Assembly (NCBI RefSeq): GCF_003201595.1
Contig: NZ_QJJS01000004.1
Span: forward strand, 236,209-300,208
Direction of reading: 5' to 3'
Source of the DNA: Sphaerotilus hippei
Lineage (GTDB): Bacteria > Pseudomonadota > Gammaproteobacteria > Burkholderiales > Burkholderiaceae_C
Length of the DNA stretch: 64,000 nt
Positions 25,217-33,957 of the stretch are shown here, in pieces (within the stretch, counting starts at the first letter, position 1; every line of letters begins with the position of its first letter). A model generated the notes under the pieces. It was not told where the DNA came from, ran no database searches, and saw nothing but the letters and a program-made list of their open reading frames with translations. The position numbers were made by a program, and so were the translations under genes.

Positions 25217-26116
25217 TTGGAACTCAGACATCTGCGTTATTTCGAGGCGCTGGCCAGTACGCTCAATTTCACCCGGGCGGCGGAACAGCTGCACATCGCC
25301 CAGCCACCGCTGTCGCGCCAGATCCAGCAGCTCGAGGAAGAGCTCGGCGTCATGCTGATCGACCGGTCGGTGCGGCCGCTGGCCCTGACCCGGGCCGGGG
25401 CGTTCTTCTACGAGCAGTCGACCCAGGTGCTGGGCCGCATCGAGGAGGTGATCCAGGCCACCCGGCGGCTGGGCGCGGGGCAGCGGCGCTGGCTCGGCAT
25501 CGGGTTCGTGCCCTCGATGCTCTACGGCAGCCTGCCCAACACCATCCGCGGCTTCATGGACGAGCATCCGGACATCGATGTCGTGCTGTCCGAGCTGACC
25601 TCGGTGCAGCAGGCCCAGGCGCTGCAGGCCGGGCGCATCGACGTGGGGTTCGGGCGTGTCGCCATCGATGCGGAGGGGCTGCTCCACGCCCTGATCGAGG
25701 AGGAGCCGCTGATCGCCGTGCTGCCGGTCGACAGTGTGCTGGCGGACGCGCCGTCCGTGTCACTGCAGGCGCTGGCGCAGCAGCAGGTGATTCTCTATCC
25801 GTCCCAGCCCCGGCCCAGCTTCGCCGATCAGGTCGCGGCGCAGTTCCGCGTCCGGGGGTGTCCGATCGTGCGGACCTTCGAGACCAACGGCCTGCAGACC
25901 GCCATCGGCCTGGTGGCCGCAGGCATCGGGGTTTCGCTGGTGCCGCGCTCGGTGCAGCGGCTGCGGCGCGACGATGTCACCTACCGGCCGATCAGCGACC
26001 TGGGCGTCAGCTCGCCCATCCTGATGAGCACCCGCGCCTCGGACATCTCGCCGGACCTGAAGACGTTGTGCCAGACGGTGAGGGACAGCTTCTCGGGCGC
26101 AGCACGGGCGGTCTGA
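25217..26116 (+). CDS. LysR-type regulator, BenM/CatM/CatR subfamily
   Basis: 299 aa from a TTG start, which gives the classical LTTR opening MELRHLRYFEAL. The ATG at 25121 would put the whole operator inside the coding region and add 32 unrelated residues. The HTH is NFTRAAEQLHIAQPPLSRQI. The effector domain keeps BenM-like blocks RIDVGFGR, ILYPSQPRPSF and GLVAAGIGVSLVPRS. BenM/CatM respond to benzoate or cis,cis-muconate and bind ATAC-N7-GTAT. Exactly such sites lie before the ABC operon and before catechol 2,3-dioxygenase, so this is the probable activator of both. Confidence 0.88.
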   Translation: MELRHLRYFEALASTLNFTRAAEQLHIAQPPLSRQIQQLEEELGVMLIDRSVRPLALTRAGAFFYEQSTQVLGRIEEVIQATRRLGAGQRRWLGIGFVPSMLYGSLPNTIRGFMDEHPDIDVVLSELTSVQQAQALQAGRIDVGFGRVAIDAEGLLHALIEEEPLIAVLPVDSVLADAPSVSLQALAQQQVILYPSQPRPSFADQVAAQFRVRGCPIVRTFETNGLQTAIGLVAAGIGVSLVPRSVQRLRRDDVTYRPISDLGVSSPILMSTRASDISPDLKTLCQTVRDSFSGAARAV

Positions 26117-26157
26117 GGCCGCCGATCCCACCCGGGTCACCCCGTCCGCCCCGCGCT

Positions 26158-26931
26158 TCAGTCCTCCAGATGCGCGTGGTGCGCCGCGGCGCCGCGCTTC
26201 CAGTAGGCCGCGGCGCGGATCGCGTGACGGTTCACGCCCTGCTCTTCCACCAGCACGTGCCGCAGCGCCGCCATGGTCCGTGCCTCGCCGGCGCACCAGA
26301 CATGACCCTCGCCGGCGGGCAGCGTCAGCTGGCGGGCGGCGGCCAGCGTGGCGGCCTCGCCGTCCACCCATTGCAGCTGCACCCGGGCCGCGCTGGCGAG
26401 CTCGCGGCGATCGCCCTCGGGCACGTCGGCGATGACCAGCACCCGGGCGGTGGCGGGCAGCTCCTCGAGTCGCCGGGCGATCGCGGGCAAGGCCGACAGG
26501 TCGCCCACCAGCAGGTGCCAGTCGAAGTCGGTGGGGATGATGAAGGAGCCGCGCGGGCCGCCGATCATCAGCGTCTGGCCCGGGGCGGCCTGCGCGGCCC
26601 AGGCGGCGGCCGGGCCGTGGCCGTGCAGCGCGAACTCGATGTCCAGTTCACCGGCGACGGGGTCGAAGCGGCGTGGCGTGTAGTCGCGCCGCACCGGCTC
26701 GACCCCTTCGGGCGCCGGCCACATCAGCTTGACGTGGTCGTCGAAGGACGCGCTGACGAAGTCGCCCAGCTCGTCGCCGGCAAAGGTGATGCGGCGCACC
26801 TGCGGGCTGAGGTCGGCGACACGACGGACCACCAGGTGGCGGCGCTTGAGTTCGTGGCGCACCCGCTCCACGCGGCGCAGGCTGGCGGGGGGGCTTGCAG
26901 GCAGGGGCTCGGGCTCGGTGCGGGTGTTCAT
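26158..26931 (-). CDS. Siderophore-interacting protein (FAD-binding ferric-siderophore reductase, SIP family)
   Basis: 257 aa. The FAD-binding domain carries RRDYTPRRFDP (RxYT-type flavin motif, about residue 81), followed by IEFALHGHGPAAAWA and IGGPRGSF. The C-terminal SIP domain includes LLVGDLSALPAIARRLEELP, VWCAGEARTMAALR and AAYWKRGAAAHHAH. Family members release iron from ferric siderophores by reduction in the cytoplasm. The start at 26931 (MNTRTEPEPL) was chosen because the longer frame crosses the MarR operators. It is divergent from a MarR regulator with two palindromes between. Confidence 0.9.
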   Translation of the reverse strand: MNTRTEPEPLPASPPASLRRVERVRHELKRRHLVVRRVADLSPQVRRITFAGDELGDFVSASFDDHVKLMWPAPEGVEPVRRDYTPRRFDPVAGELDIEFALHGHGPAAAWAAQAAPGQTLMIGGPRGSFIIPTDFDWHLLVGDLSALPAIARRLEELPATARVLVIADVPEGDRRELASAARVQLQWVDGEAATLAAARQLTLPAGEGHVWCAGEARTMAALRHVLVEEQGVNRHAIRAAAYWKRGAAAHHAHLED

Positions 26932-26956
26932 GGTCTTGTGTCGCTTCGTTGATTGA

Positions 26957-27000
26957 TTGACAATGTCACCAATCATGCGACACACAATTGACAATGTCAA
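26957..27000. promoter_or_regulatory. Paired MarR-type operators (two TTGACA-A-TGTCAA palindromes)
   Basis: TTGACAATGTCAC at 26957-26969 and the perfect palindrome TTGACAATGTCAA at 26988-27000 lie 31 bases centre to centre, three helical turns apart, between the SIP gene and the MarR gene. They are the obvious binding sites for the adjacent regulator. The second copy falls at the extreme 5' end of the marR reading frame. Confidence 0.78.
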
Positions 27001-27457
27001 CAAAAAGGGCGGATGCGGCAGCGACGACGATCCGGATGCCGTGCTCGACCTGGTCCACACCCTGATGCACCAGGTGCGCGCCCAGCAGTACCAGGCGCTG
27101 CAAGGCGGTGACGCCCCCCTGACCCACATGGAGGCCAAGGTGCTGGGCTTCTTCGGCCGTCACCCGGGGGGCACGCAGAGCGATCTGGCGCTGCACAGCG
27201 GACGGGACAAGGCCCAGCTGGCCCGCCTGGTCAAGGGGCTGCGCGAACGGGGCCTGCTCGACGGCGAGGCCGATCCCGCCGACAAGCGCAACCTGCGCCT
27301 GCGCGTGAGCGAGGCGGGCCAGGCCCTGCTGCAGGCGCTCAACGCCGCCAGCCACGAGGTCAGCCAGCGGGCCATGGCCGGCTTCAGCGCGGCCGAGCTG
27401 GCGCAGCTTCAGGCCCTGCTGCGGCGGGTGCGGGCCAACCTCGACGGCGCCGCCTGA
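26975..27457 (+). CDS. MarR-family transcriptional regulator
   Basis: 160 aa from the ATG at 26975. Starts at 26963 (ATG) or 26957 (TTG) are equally possible and none has a clear ribosome site. The winged-helix core includes LTHMEAKVLGFFGRHPGGTQSDLALHSGRDKAQLARLV (in pieces: wHTH about residues 45-90) and the wing GEADPADKRNLRLRVSEAG. Divergent placement from the SIP reductase and the paired palindromes suggest that it represses the reductase and itself. What it senses is not apparent. Confidence 0.85.
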   Translation: MRHTIDNVNKKGGCGSDDDPDAVLDLVHTLMHQVRAQQYQALQGGDAPLTHMEAKVLGFFGRHPGGTQSDLALHSGRDKAQLARLVKGLRERGLLDGEADPADKRNLRLRVSEAGQALLQALNAASHEVSQRAMAGFSAAELAQLQALLRRVRANLDGAA

Positions 27458-27522
27458 GCCCCGCTGCCCGCGCCCCTCAGCGCTGGCGGGCCGGATACGG
27501 CCGGTGCAGCCGTCTTTCCGGA

Positions 27523-28827
27523 TCAGGCGGCCGGACCGGCCGGCTGCGCATTCCAGTCCAGCTTGCCCGCGTCCTTGCCGGCCACCGAATACAGCGCGCC
27601 CGGCGCGTTGCGCGTCTTCTGGAAATCTTCGAGCGTCTGGCCGCGCATCGCGGCGTAGATGTGCAGGTTCGACACGCCCACCACCGCGCCCAGCTTCTCG
27701 AGCATGAAGAAGATCACGCCGTAGTGGATCAGCCCGCGCCAGTCGCGCCGGCGCACCAGCTCACGTTCCTCGTCGGTCAGGTCGGCCTCGCGCATGCAGG
27801 CGGCCTCGTCCGTCAGGAAGTGCTCGCGCCGGGCCGGCTCGATCAGGTCGTGCAGGAAGCGGTTCAGGCGGAAGGCCTTGACGCTGCGCTCGAAGTTGAA
27901 CGGGTAGGTGCCCTGCAGGCGCTCGGCGCCGGCCAGCTGCGTGGCCATGGCCTGGCGATGGCGCTCGACCTCGCCGGCGATCACCGGGCCGGCCTGGTTC
28001 TCGTAGACCGCCGCGGCGATGCCGGTCATCGATGGCAGGTAGTAGGCCTGGTGCACCTTCTTCACCTGCGAGGACAGCGCACCGCGCATCGTCAGCCACA
28101 TCATCACCTCGGCGCCTTCGGCACCGCCCAGCTCGACCAGCTCGGCATGGGTCAGCGAGGCCAGGCGCTCCGGGTCCTTCTCGAACAGCTCGAGGAACTG
28201 CATGTCCCACGGCGTGTTGTTGAAGCCGGCGCGCTCGCCGTGCACCTGGTGCGACAGCCCGCCGGTGGCGACGATGACCACCCGCAGGTCCTCGGGATAG
28301 CTCTCGATGGCGCGGCGCAGCGCCTGGCCGAGCTTCCAGAAGCGCCGTGCCGAAGGCACCGGGAACTGCAGCACGCCCATCTGCAGCGGCACGATGCGCA
28401 CCGGCCAGCCGGCCTCGTGCTCCCACAGCACCGACATCGGCGAGAACGCGCCGTGGTCGAGCGGCTTGCCCTGGAAGAAGGACATGTCGAACTCGTCGCA
28501 CACCAGCGACTGGCCGATGTGCGCGGCCAGGCCCGGATGGCCCTGGACCGCGGGCAGGTCACGCGCACCACCCCCCTCGTCGGCCGACTCGTAGCGCTCG
28601 CCGATGCCCAGCGCGAAGGCCGAGTAGTGGTCGAAGAAGAAGGAGGTGACGTGGTCGTTGTAGGTGACGATGGCGACGTCGGGCTTGCGCTCGGCCAGCC
28701 ACTGCTTGACCGGCTCGAAGGCCGCGAAGATCGGGGCCCAGACCGGGTCGTCGTGCTTCTTCTGGTCGAACGCGAAGCCGATGGTGGGCGTGTGGGAGAC
28801 GGCGACGCCGCCGATGATGGTGGCCAT
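27523..28827 (-). CDS. galA: Gallate dioxygenase (fused LigAB-type extradiol dioxygenase)
   Basis: 434 aa. Residues about 1-285 are a LigB-type catalytic domain with Fe(II)-binding histidines in VAVSHTPTIG (H12) and YNDHVTSFFFDHY. The C-terminal 120 residues resemble the LigA small subunit (LNRFLHDLIEPARREHFL, then HYGVIFFMLEKLGAVVGVSNLHIYAAMRG). This fusion and length are characteristic of gallate dioxygenases GalA and DesB. The enzyme cleaves gallate to 4-oxalomesaconate. It is the last gene of an operon with a TRAP transporter. The later enzymes (GalB/GalC/GalD or LigJ/LigK types) are not in the window. Protocatechuate 4,5-dioxygenase activity is possible but less likely with the fused form. 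Confidence 0.9.
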   Translation of the reverse strand: MATIIGGVAVSHTPTIGFAFDQKKHDDPVWAPIFAAFEPVKQWLAERKPDVAIVTYNDHVTSFFFDHYSAFALGIGERYESADEGGGARDLPAVQGHPGLAAHIGQSLVCDEFDMSFFQGKPLDHGAFSPMSVLWEHEAGWPVRIVPLQMGVLQFPVPSARRFWKLGQALRRAIESYPEDLRVVIVATGGLSHQVHGERAGFNNTPWDMQFLELFEKDPERLASLTHAELVELGGAEGAEVMMWLTMRGALSSQVKKVHQAYYLPSMTGIAAAVYENQAGPVIAGEVERHRQAMATQLAGAERLQGTYPFNFERSVKAFRLNRFLHDLIEPARREHFLTDEAACMREADLTDEERELVRRRDWRGLIHYGVIFFMLEKLGAVVGVSNLHIYAAMRGQTLEDFQKTRNAPGALYSVAGKDAGKLDWNAQPAGPAA

Positions 28828-28875
28828 GGAGGTTCTTTCTGCTGCGGAAGGAAGTGCGGTTCGGGGCGCGGCGGT

Positions 28876-29907
28876 TCAGCGCGGCGTGGCGTGCTGCGTG
28901 ATCAGGCTGCGGGCGGCGCCCAGCATCTGCGCGCCGGGCTGGCCCTTGCCGTTCATGTCGCTGACCCAGCTGTCGGCCAGGTTCTGGCCCAGCTTCTTCC
29001 AGGACGCCAGCTCGGCCGCCGGGATGACGTTGGTGGTGTTGCGGGTCGTCAGCTTCTTGCCTTCGGCATCGGCCTGCAGGAAGGCCTTGCCGATCAGGCC
29101 CGACAGGGCCTGGCCCGAGTTGTTGTCGATCACCTTCTTCAGGTCGGCCGGCAGCGATTCGTACTTCGCCTTGTTCATCGCGAAGACGAAGGTCGAGGTG
29201 TAGAAGGCCGGCTCGGTCGGGTCGGTCTCGGAGTGGTACTTGACCAGTTCCTGGATCTTCACCGACGGCACGACCTCGTAGGGCACGACCGCCCCGTCGA
29301 TCACGCCCTTGGACAGCGCGTCGCCCACCTGCGGCACCGGCATGCCCACCGGCGTGGCGCCCAGCATGGCCAGGAAGCGGTTGGTCATGCGCGTGGGGGC
29401 CCGCAGCTTCAGGCCCTTCAGGTCGGCCATCGTCTTGATCGGCTTGGCGCTCATGTGGAACACGCCGTCGCCGTGCACGTGGAAGGCCAGCGGCTTGACG
29501 TCCTTGAACTCGGCCTGGCTGTACTTCTGGGTGTAGTCCCACAGCGCCTTGCTGGTGGCCTCGGGGTTCTGCATCATGAAGGGCAGCTCGAACACCTCGA
29601 TGCTGGGGAAACGCCCGGCGGTGTAGCCCGGCAGCGTCCAGACCACGTCGGCCACGCCGTCGCGGGCCTGCTCGAACAGCTGCGGCGGCGTGCCCCCCAG
29701 CTGCATCGACGGGAAGATCTGGCACTTCAGCCTTTGGGCGCTCTCCTTGGCGATGCGCTCGCACCAGGGCGTGATGAACAGGGTGTTGGCCAGGCTGGTG
29801 GCGGGCAGGAAGAAGTGCACCTTGAGCGTCACCTCCTCGGCCATCGCGGCGGGGCTGATCACGGCGGCCAGAGCGGCGGCGGCCAGGGTCTTGAGCATCT
29901 TGTTCAT
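28876..29907 (-). CDS. TRAP transporter solute-binding protein, DctP family (putative gallate receptor)
   Basis: 343 aa with a Sec signal (MLKTLAAAALAAVISPAAMA), then EVTLKVHFFLPATSLANTLFI. DctP landmarks are IKTMADLKGLKLRAPTRMTN, with the carboxylate-binding Arg, and GVIDGAVVPYEVVPS. It lies 48 bases upstream of gallate dioxygenase and downstream of dctQM, so it probably captures gallate or a related hydroxybenzoate in the periplasm. Ligand assignment is by context only. Confidence 0.9.
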   Translation of the reverse strand: MNKMLKTLAAAALAAVISPAAMAEEVTLKVHFFLPATSLANTLFITPWCERIAKESAQRLKCQIFPSMQLGGTPPQLFEQARDGVADVVWTLPGYTAGRFPSIEVFELPFMMQNPEATSKALWDYTQKYSQAEFKDVKPLAFHVHGDGVFHMSAKPIKTMADLKGLKLRAPTRMTNRFLAMLGATPVGMPVPQVGDALSKGVIDGAVVPYEVVPSVKIQELVKYHSETDPTEPAFYTSTFVFAMNKAKYESLPADLKKVIDNNSGQALSGLIGKAFLQADAEGKKLTTRNTTNVIPAAELASWKKLGQNLADSWVSDMNGKGQPGAQMLGAARSLITQHATPR

Positions 29908-29993
29908 CTCGTGTCTCCTCTCGGGTGTGGGTGCCGCTCCGCCTGGAACATGCGGATGGCTGGAGCGGTCGGTTCAGGCGTGGGACGGGGGGC

Positions 29994-31319
29994 TCATCCA
30001 GTGAGCTGATGCACCAGCCACAGGCTGATGGGCGGGAAGGCGATCAGCAGCGACAGGCGCATGCCGTCGGTGATCAGGAAGGGCACGACACCCTTGTAGG
30101 TCTCGACCATCGGCACGTCGCGCGCCAGGCCGTTCATGATGTAGACGTTGAGCCCCACCGGCGGGAAGATCATGCCGATCTCGCAGACCGTCAGGATCAG
30201 GATGCCGAACCACATCGCCTTGTCCGACGGATCCAGGCCGAAGAAGTCCATGCCCATGATGACCGGGAACAGCGTGGGCACGGTCAGCAGGATCATGCTC
30301 ATCTCGTCCATCACGCAGCCCAGCAGCACGTAGAACACCATGATGCCGGCCATCACGACGACCGGGGAGATCTGCAGGTGCGAGACCACCGCGGCCAGCT
30401 GCGCGGGCAGCTGCGACAGGGCCAGCGCGGCGTTGATCATGTCCGCGCCGATGAAGATCAGGAAGATCATGCCGCTGGTCTGCGCGGTGGTGCGCATGCA
30501 CGACAGCAGGCGCTGGCCGGTCATCTCGCCGCGCACGACCGTGATCAGGAAGGTCAGCACGTTGCCGATCGCCGCGCCTTCGGTGGCGGTGAAGATGCCG
30601 CCGTAGATGCCGCCGAAGACCACGATGAAGATGATCATGATCGGCCAGACCTTGAGCCCGGCGGCCAGCACCTCGCCGGCCGAGGCGGCCTGGGCGGCCG
30701 GGGCCTCCTGCGGGCGCAGCCGCACGGTGACCGCGATCGCCGCGAGGTAGCCGGCGGCCGCGAGCAGCGCCGGCACGTAGGCGGCCAGGAACATCTTGGT
30801 GATGTTCTGCTCGGTCAGGATGGCGTAGACCATCAGCGTCACCGAAGGCGGCAGCAGCACGCCCATCGTGCCGCCGGTGGCCAGCGCCGCCGTGGCCAGG
30901 CGCCCGGAGAAGCCGATGCGCCGCATCTCGGGGTAGGCCACCTGGGCGATCGTGGCGGTGGTGGCCACGGTCGAGCCGGAGATCGAGCCGAAGGCGGCAC
31001 AGGCCAGCACGCCGGCCATCGCCATGCCGCCGCGGAAGCGCCCGAGCAGCGAGTTGGCGAAGTCGAACAGCGCCTTGGACAGGCCGCCTTGCACCGCGAA
31101 CGCGCCCATCAGCATGAACAGCGGGATCACCGACAGGTCGTACACCGACACCCGCCCGTACACCGCGCCCTTGAGGTGCGCCAGCAGCGGATCCCCGCCC
31201 GCCAGCGCGATGTAGCCCATTGCTCCGGGCACGAACATCGCCATCGCGATGGGCACCCGCACCGCCATCAGCACCAGCATGGCGGCGAACATCGTCAGAC
31301 CGATCTGCATCGTGCTCAT
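29994..31319 (-). CDS. TRAP transporter large permease subunit, DctM family
   Basis: 441 aa with about twelve membrane segments. Family blocks include MGAFAVQGGLSKALFDFANS, AAFGSISGSTVATTATIAQV and MIFPPVGLNVYIMNGLA. The start at 31319 (MSTMQIGLTMF) overlaps the dctQ stop in an ATGA junction. It works with the DctQ and DctP proteins of the same operon. Confidence 0.93.
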   Translation of the reverse strand: MSTMQIGLTMFAAMLVLMAVRVPIAMAMFVPGAMGYIALAGGDPLLAHLKGAVYGRVSVYDLSVIPLFMLMGAFAVQGGLSKALFDFANSLLGRFRGGMAMAGVLACAAFGSISGSTVATTATIAQVAYPEMRRIGFSGRLATAALATGGTMGVLLPPSVTLMVYAILTEQNITKMFLAAYVPALLAAAGYLAAIAVTVRLRPQEAPAAQAASAGEVLAAGLKVWPIMIIFIVVFGGIYGGIFTATEGAAIGNVLTFLITVVRGEMTGQRLLSCMRTTAQTSGMIFLIFIGADMINAALALSQLPAQLAAVVSHLQISPVVVMAGIMVFYVLLGCVMDEMSMILLTVPTLFPVIMGMDFFGLDPSDKAMWFGILILTVCEIGMIFPPVGLNVYIMNGLARDVPMVETYKGVVPFLITDGMRLSLLIAFPPISLWLVHQLTG

Positions 31320-31846
31320 GACGCGGCTCCCGGCGACGTGCCGCGCAGCAGGCCCGCGGTCTGGTGCAGCCCGATGAGCACCGACAGGCTCAGGCCGGGC
31401 AGCATCAGCGCATAGGGCCACCACAGCGGCAGCTCCATCAGCATCGACGACTCCTGCGAGGCGTGCATCGCCTGCGCCCCGACCGCGACCCGCCACAGGA
31501 TCAGGGCCATCGACAGCGTGTAGAGCAGCGTGCCGAAGGCGTCCATCATGCGTTGCGTGCCGGGTGCGGCATGGGCGGTGAAGAAGTCGACGATCAGGTT
31601 GGCGCGCCGGAACTGCGTGTAGGGCAGGAAGGAGGCCACCACCACGGCGCAGCCCAGCTGCACCAGCTCGACATCGCCGAGGATGGGATGCGAGAAGAAC
31701 GCCCGCCCGACCACGCTGACCACGGTCATGCCGGCCATCGCGACCAGCACCAGCCCTCCGACGACCGCGCTCAGGTCACATGCGCGCTCCAGCCAGCGCT
31801 CTCTCTTCTGTTCGGCGGTCACGCCGCCGTCTACCCCAAGGGTCAT
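31316..31846 (-). CDS. TRAP transporter small membrane subunit, DctQ family
   Basis: 176 aa with four hydrophobic segments and the DctQ region FFSHPILGDVELVQLGCAVV. It is the first gene of the operon dctQ-dctM-dctP-galA. It diverges from a LysR gene across 171 bases containing a perfect inverted repeat at 31958-31980. Confidence 0.88.
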   Translation of the reverse strand: MTLGVDGGVTAEQKRERWLERACDLSAVVGGLVLVAMAGMTVVSVVGRAFFSHPILGDVELVQLGCAVVVASFLPYTQFRRANLIVDFFTAHAAPGTQRMMDAFGTLLYTLSMALILWRVAVGAQAMHASQESSMLMELPLWWPYALMLPGLSLSVLIGLHQTAGLLRGTSPGAAS

Positions 31847-31957
31847 ACCGTCTCCGTTTTGTGCTCAGGCTTCAGGAACTCCGTTGACGTGGGTCAACCG
31901 GTCCGGGTCGCACTCTAGGGACGTGACCAGGGGTGGAAAAGATGCTGGATCGGCCTT

Positions 31958-31980
31958 CGCGATAACTGTTGGTTATCGCG
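31958..31980. promoter_or_regulatory. Candidate LysR operator (CGCGATAAC-N5-GTTATCGCG)
   Basis: A perfect 9-base inverted repeat with a 5-base spacer lies between the gallate TRAP operon and the divergent LysR gene, 38 bases before the LysR start. The 9-mer TTGGTTATC from it (31969-31977) also occurs at 33887-33895 in front of the second LysR gene. Confidence 0.7.
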
Positions 31981-32017
31981 GTTCGGCAGCCCTGCGGGCT
32001 CGAATACACTCGCCCGC

Positions 32018-32926
32018 ATGAAACTCACGGCCCTGCAGGCGCTGATCGCCGCCGTCGAAGAAGGCAGCCTGCGGGCGGCCGCCCGCCGCGTCTCGGTGTC
32101 CCAGCCCGCGCTGACGAAGATCGTGCGCGAGCTCGAGCAGGACGTGGCCGCGCCGCTGCTGGTGCGCTCGACCACGGGGGTGGTCCCGACCGCCCAGGGC
32201 CAGGTGCTGTACGAGCGGGCCCGGGTGGCGCTGCGCGAGCTGTCCGGCGCGATGGAGGAGATCGCCCAGCTCGGGGGCCACATGGTGGGCGAGCTGCGCA
32301 TCGGCGCGGTGCCGCTGGCCGTGATGCTGCTGATCCCCGAGACGCTGCGCACCTTCAGCCGCGAGTTCCGCCAGGTCCATCTGCACATCCGCGAGGAGCT
32401 CTACATCGAGCAGCTGATGAACCTGCGCCGCAGCGACGTCGACGTCGCGATCGGCCCGATCCCCGAGAACCTGCCCCAGGGCGAGTTCCACATCGAGGCG
32501 CTGATGCCGGTGTCGATGGTGGTCGTGGTGCGCCGCGGCAGCCCGCTGGCGGGCGCACGCTCGCTCGAGGAGCTGCGCTCGGCACGCTGGGTCTACACCG
32601 GCCTGGCCGGCGTGACCGGTTATGCCCGCCGCCTCTTCGAGCACCACGGCATGCAGCCGCCTGAGGTGGGGGCCACCGTCAACTCCACCCTGGGCCTGCT
32701 GTCGCTGATCGGCAGCGGCGACTTCGTCGGCCTGATGCCCCGCCCGCTGGCCCTGCATCCGGCGGCCGCGGCCTTCCTCGAGATGCCGCCGATCCGCGAG
32801 GGCACGCTCGAGCTGAGCGTGAGCGCCATCACCAAGGCCGATGCGGTGCTCAAGCCGGCGGTGCGCCATTTCCTGGCCCACCTGCACCGGGCGGCCCACC
32901 AGATGCAGCGCGCCGGCCGCGGCTGA
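32018..32926 (+). CDS. LysR-type transcriptional regulator (putative gallate operon regulator)
   Basis: 302 aa. The HTH is EEGSLRAAARRVSVSQPALTK near residues 15-38 and the effector domain spans about 90-295. It belongs to the same group as regulators of gallate and protocatechuate meta-cleavage genes in proteobacteria. It is divergent from dctQMP-galA and has a perfect inverted repeat in the shared intergenic DNA, so control of gallate uptake and cleavage is the likely function. Its stop lies 2 bases from that of a convergent, related LysR gene. Confidence 0.88.
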   Translation: MKLTALQALIAAVEEGSLRAAARRVSVSQPALTKIVRELEQDVAAPLLVRSTTGVVPTAQGQVLYERARVALRELSGAMEEIAQLGGHMVGELRIGAVPLAVMLLIPETLRTFSREFRQVHLHIREELYIEQLMNLRRSDVDVAIGPIPENLPQGEFHIEALMPVSMVVVVRRGSPLAGARSLEELRSARWVYTGLAGVTGYARRLFEHHGMQPPEVGATVNSTLGLLSLIGSGDFVGLMPRPLALHPAAAAFLEMPPIREGTLELSVSAITKADAVLKPAVRHFLAHLHRAAHQMQRAGRG

Positions 32927-32928
32927 GC

Positions 32929-33828
32929 TCAGGGCGCCGGCCGGGGCGAGGAGCGCAGCATCAGGTCGACCAGGTGCTCGGCCGCCGGGGTCAGCGGCAG
33001 GTCGGGGCGGCGGATCAGCACGATGTCGGGCGCGGGCAGCCGCTCGCGCACCGGGATGATCTGCAGGCCCTGGGCGGTGAGCGGGAAGTCGCCCCACTGG
33101 CGCGGCAGCATGGCCAGCAGGTCGCTGCGCGTCAGCGCCACCATCAGCGACAGCGCGCTGCTGGCCTGCAGCACGATGCGCGGCTCGCCGAGCTGGTGGC
33201 GGGCGAACACCAGGGCCAGGTCCTCGCTGGCGTTGTAGTCGATCGACGGCGTGGCCCAGTCGGCGTGCAGCAGCTGCTCGAGCGAGCGGGCCTGCGCCAG
33301 CGGATGGCCCTGGCGCGCCACCACCACCCGCTCGTTGCCGAACAGCGTCTGCACCGTCAGGCCGCTGGTGGGCGGCAGCCGGGGCGCTGCGCCCAGGTAG
33401 AAGTCGAGCGTGCCGTCGCGCAGGCGGCCCTCCAGCGCCGGGAACAGGCCCTCGATCAGCTGCAGCAGCACCTTCGGATAGCGCCGGCGGAAGGCCGGCA
33501 GCGCATCGGGCAGCAGGCCGGTGTGCGGCATGATCGACAGCCCCGCCGACACGGCGCCGCCCTCCTCCCCCAGCGCCTGGCCGAGCTCGTCCTGGGCGCG
33601 GCGCAGCTCGTTGATCACCACGCTGGCGCGCAGGTGGAACAGCCGTCCCGAGGCCGTCAGCGTCATGCCCTGGGCATCCCGCTCGAACAGCGTCACCCCC
33701 AGCTCCTTCTCCAGCGCCCGCACGCTGCGGGTCAGCAGCGGCTGGGCCACGTCCAGGTGGCGGGCGGCGGCCCGCAGGCTGCCGTGTTCGACGATCGCCA
33801 CCACGTCACGCAGCTGGTTCAACTTCAT
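32929..33828 (-). CDS. LysR-type transcriptional regulator divergent from the aryl-CoA cluster
   Basis: 299 aa. The HTH is EHGSLRAAARHLDVAQPLLTRSV, the effector domain about 90-290. It resembles the adjacent regulator at 32018 (SLRAAAR in the same place), and the two may descend from a duplication. Here it reads away from the operon 33958-44144, across 129 bases, and is the natural candidate regulator of that operon. A half-site TTGGTTATC at 33887-33895 and the pair GGGATA/TATCCC (33845, 33892) are possible but unproven operators. Confidence 0.87.
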   Translation of the reverse strand: MKLNQLRDVVAIVEHGSLRAAARHLDVAQPLLTRSVRALEKELGVTLFERDAQGMTLTASGRLFHLRASVVINELRRAQDELGQALGEEGGAVSAGLSIMPHTGLLPDALPAFRRRYPKVLLQLIEGLFPALEGRLRDGTLDFYLGAAPRLPPTSGLTVQTLFGNERVVVARQGHPLAQARSLEQLLHADWATPSIDYNASEDLALVFARHQLGEPRIVLQASSALSLMVALTRSDLLAMLPRQWGDFPLTAQGLQIIPVRERLPAPDIVLIRRPDLPLTPAAEHLVDLMLRSSPRPAP

Positions 33829-33957
33829 CTCAGGGTTCCTGCCGGGGATATCAGACGCGCATCGGGATCACGATTCTGTCATCTTCTTGGTTATCCCTGC
33901 CGCGCCTACAGTCCGCATCAACCGCTCGCTGAAGCGGTGCCAACGGAGACAAGAACC

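Noticed and set aside
33845..33897. GGGATA/TATCCC pair as an operator for the second LysR gene
   Set aside because: The 41-base separation is not typical of an LTTR recognition site and the arms are short.
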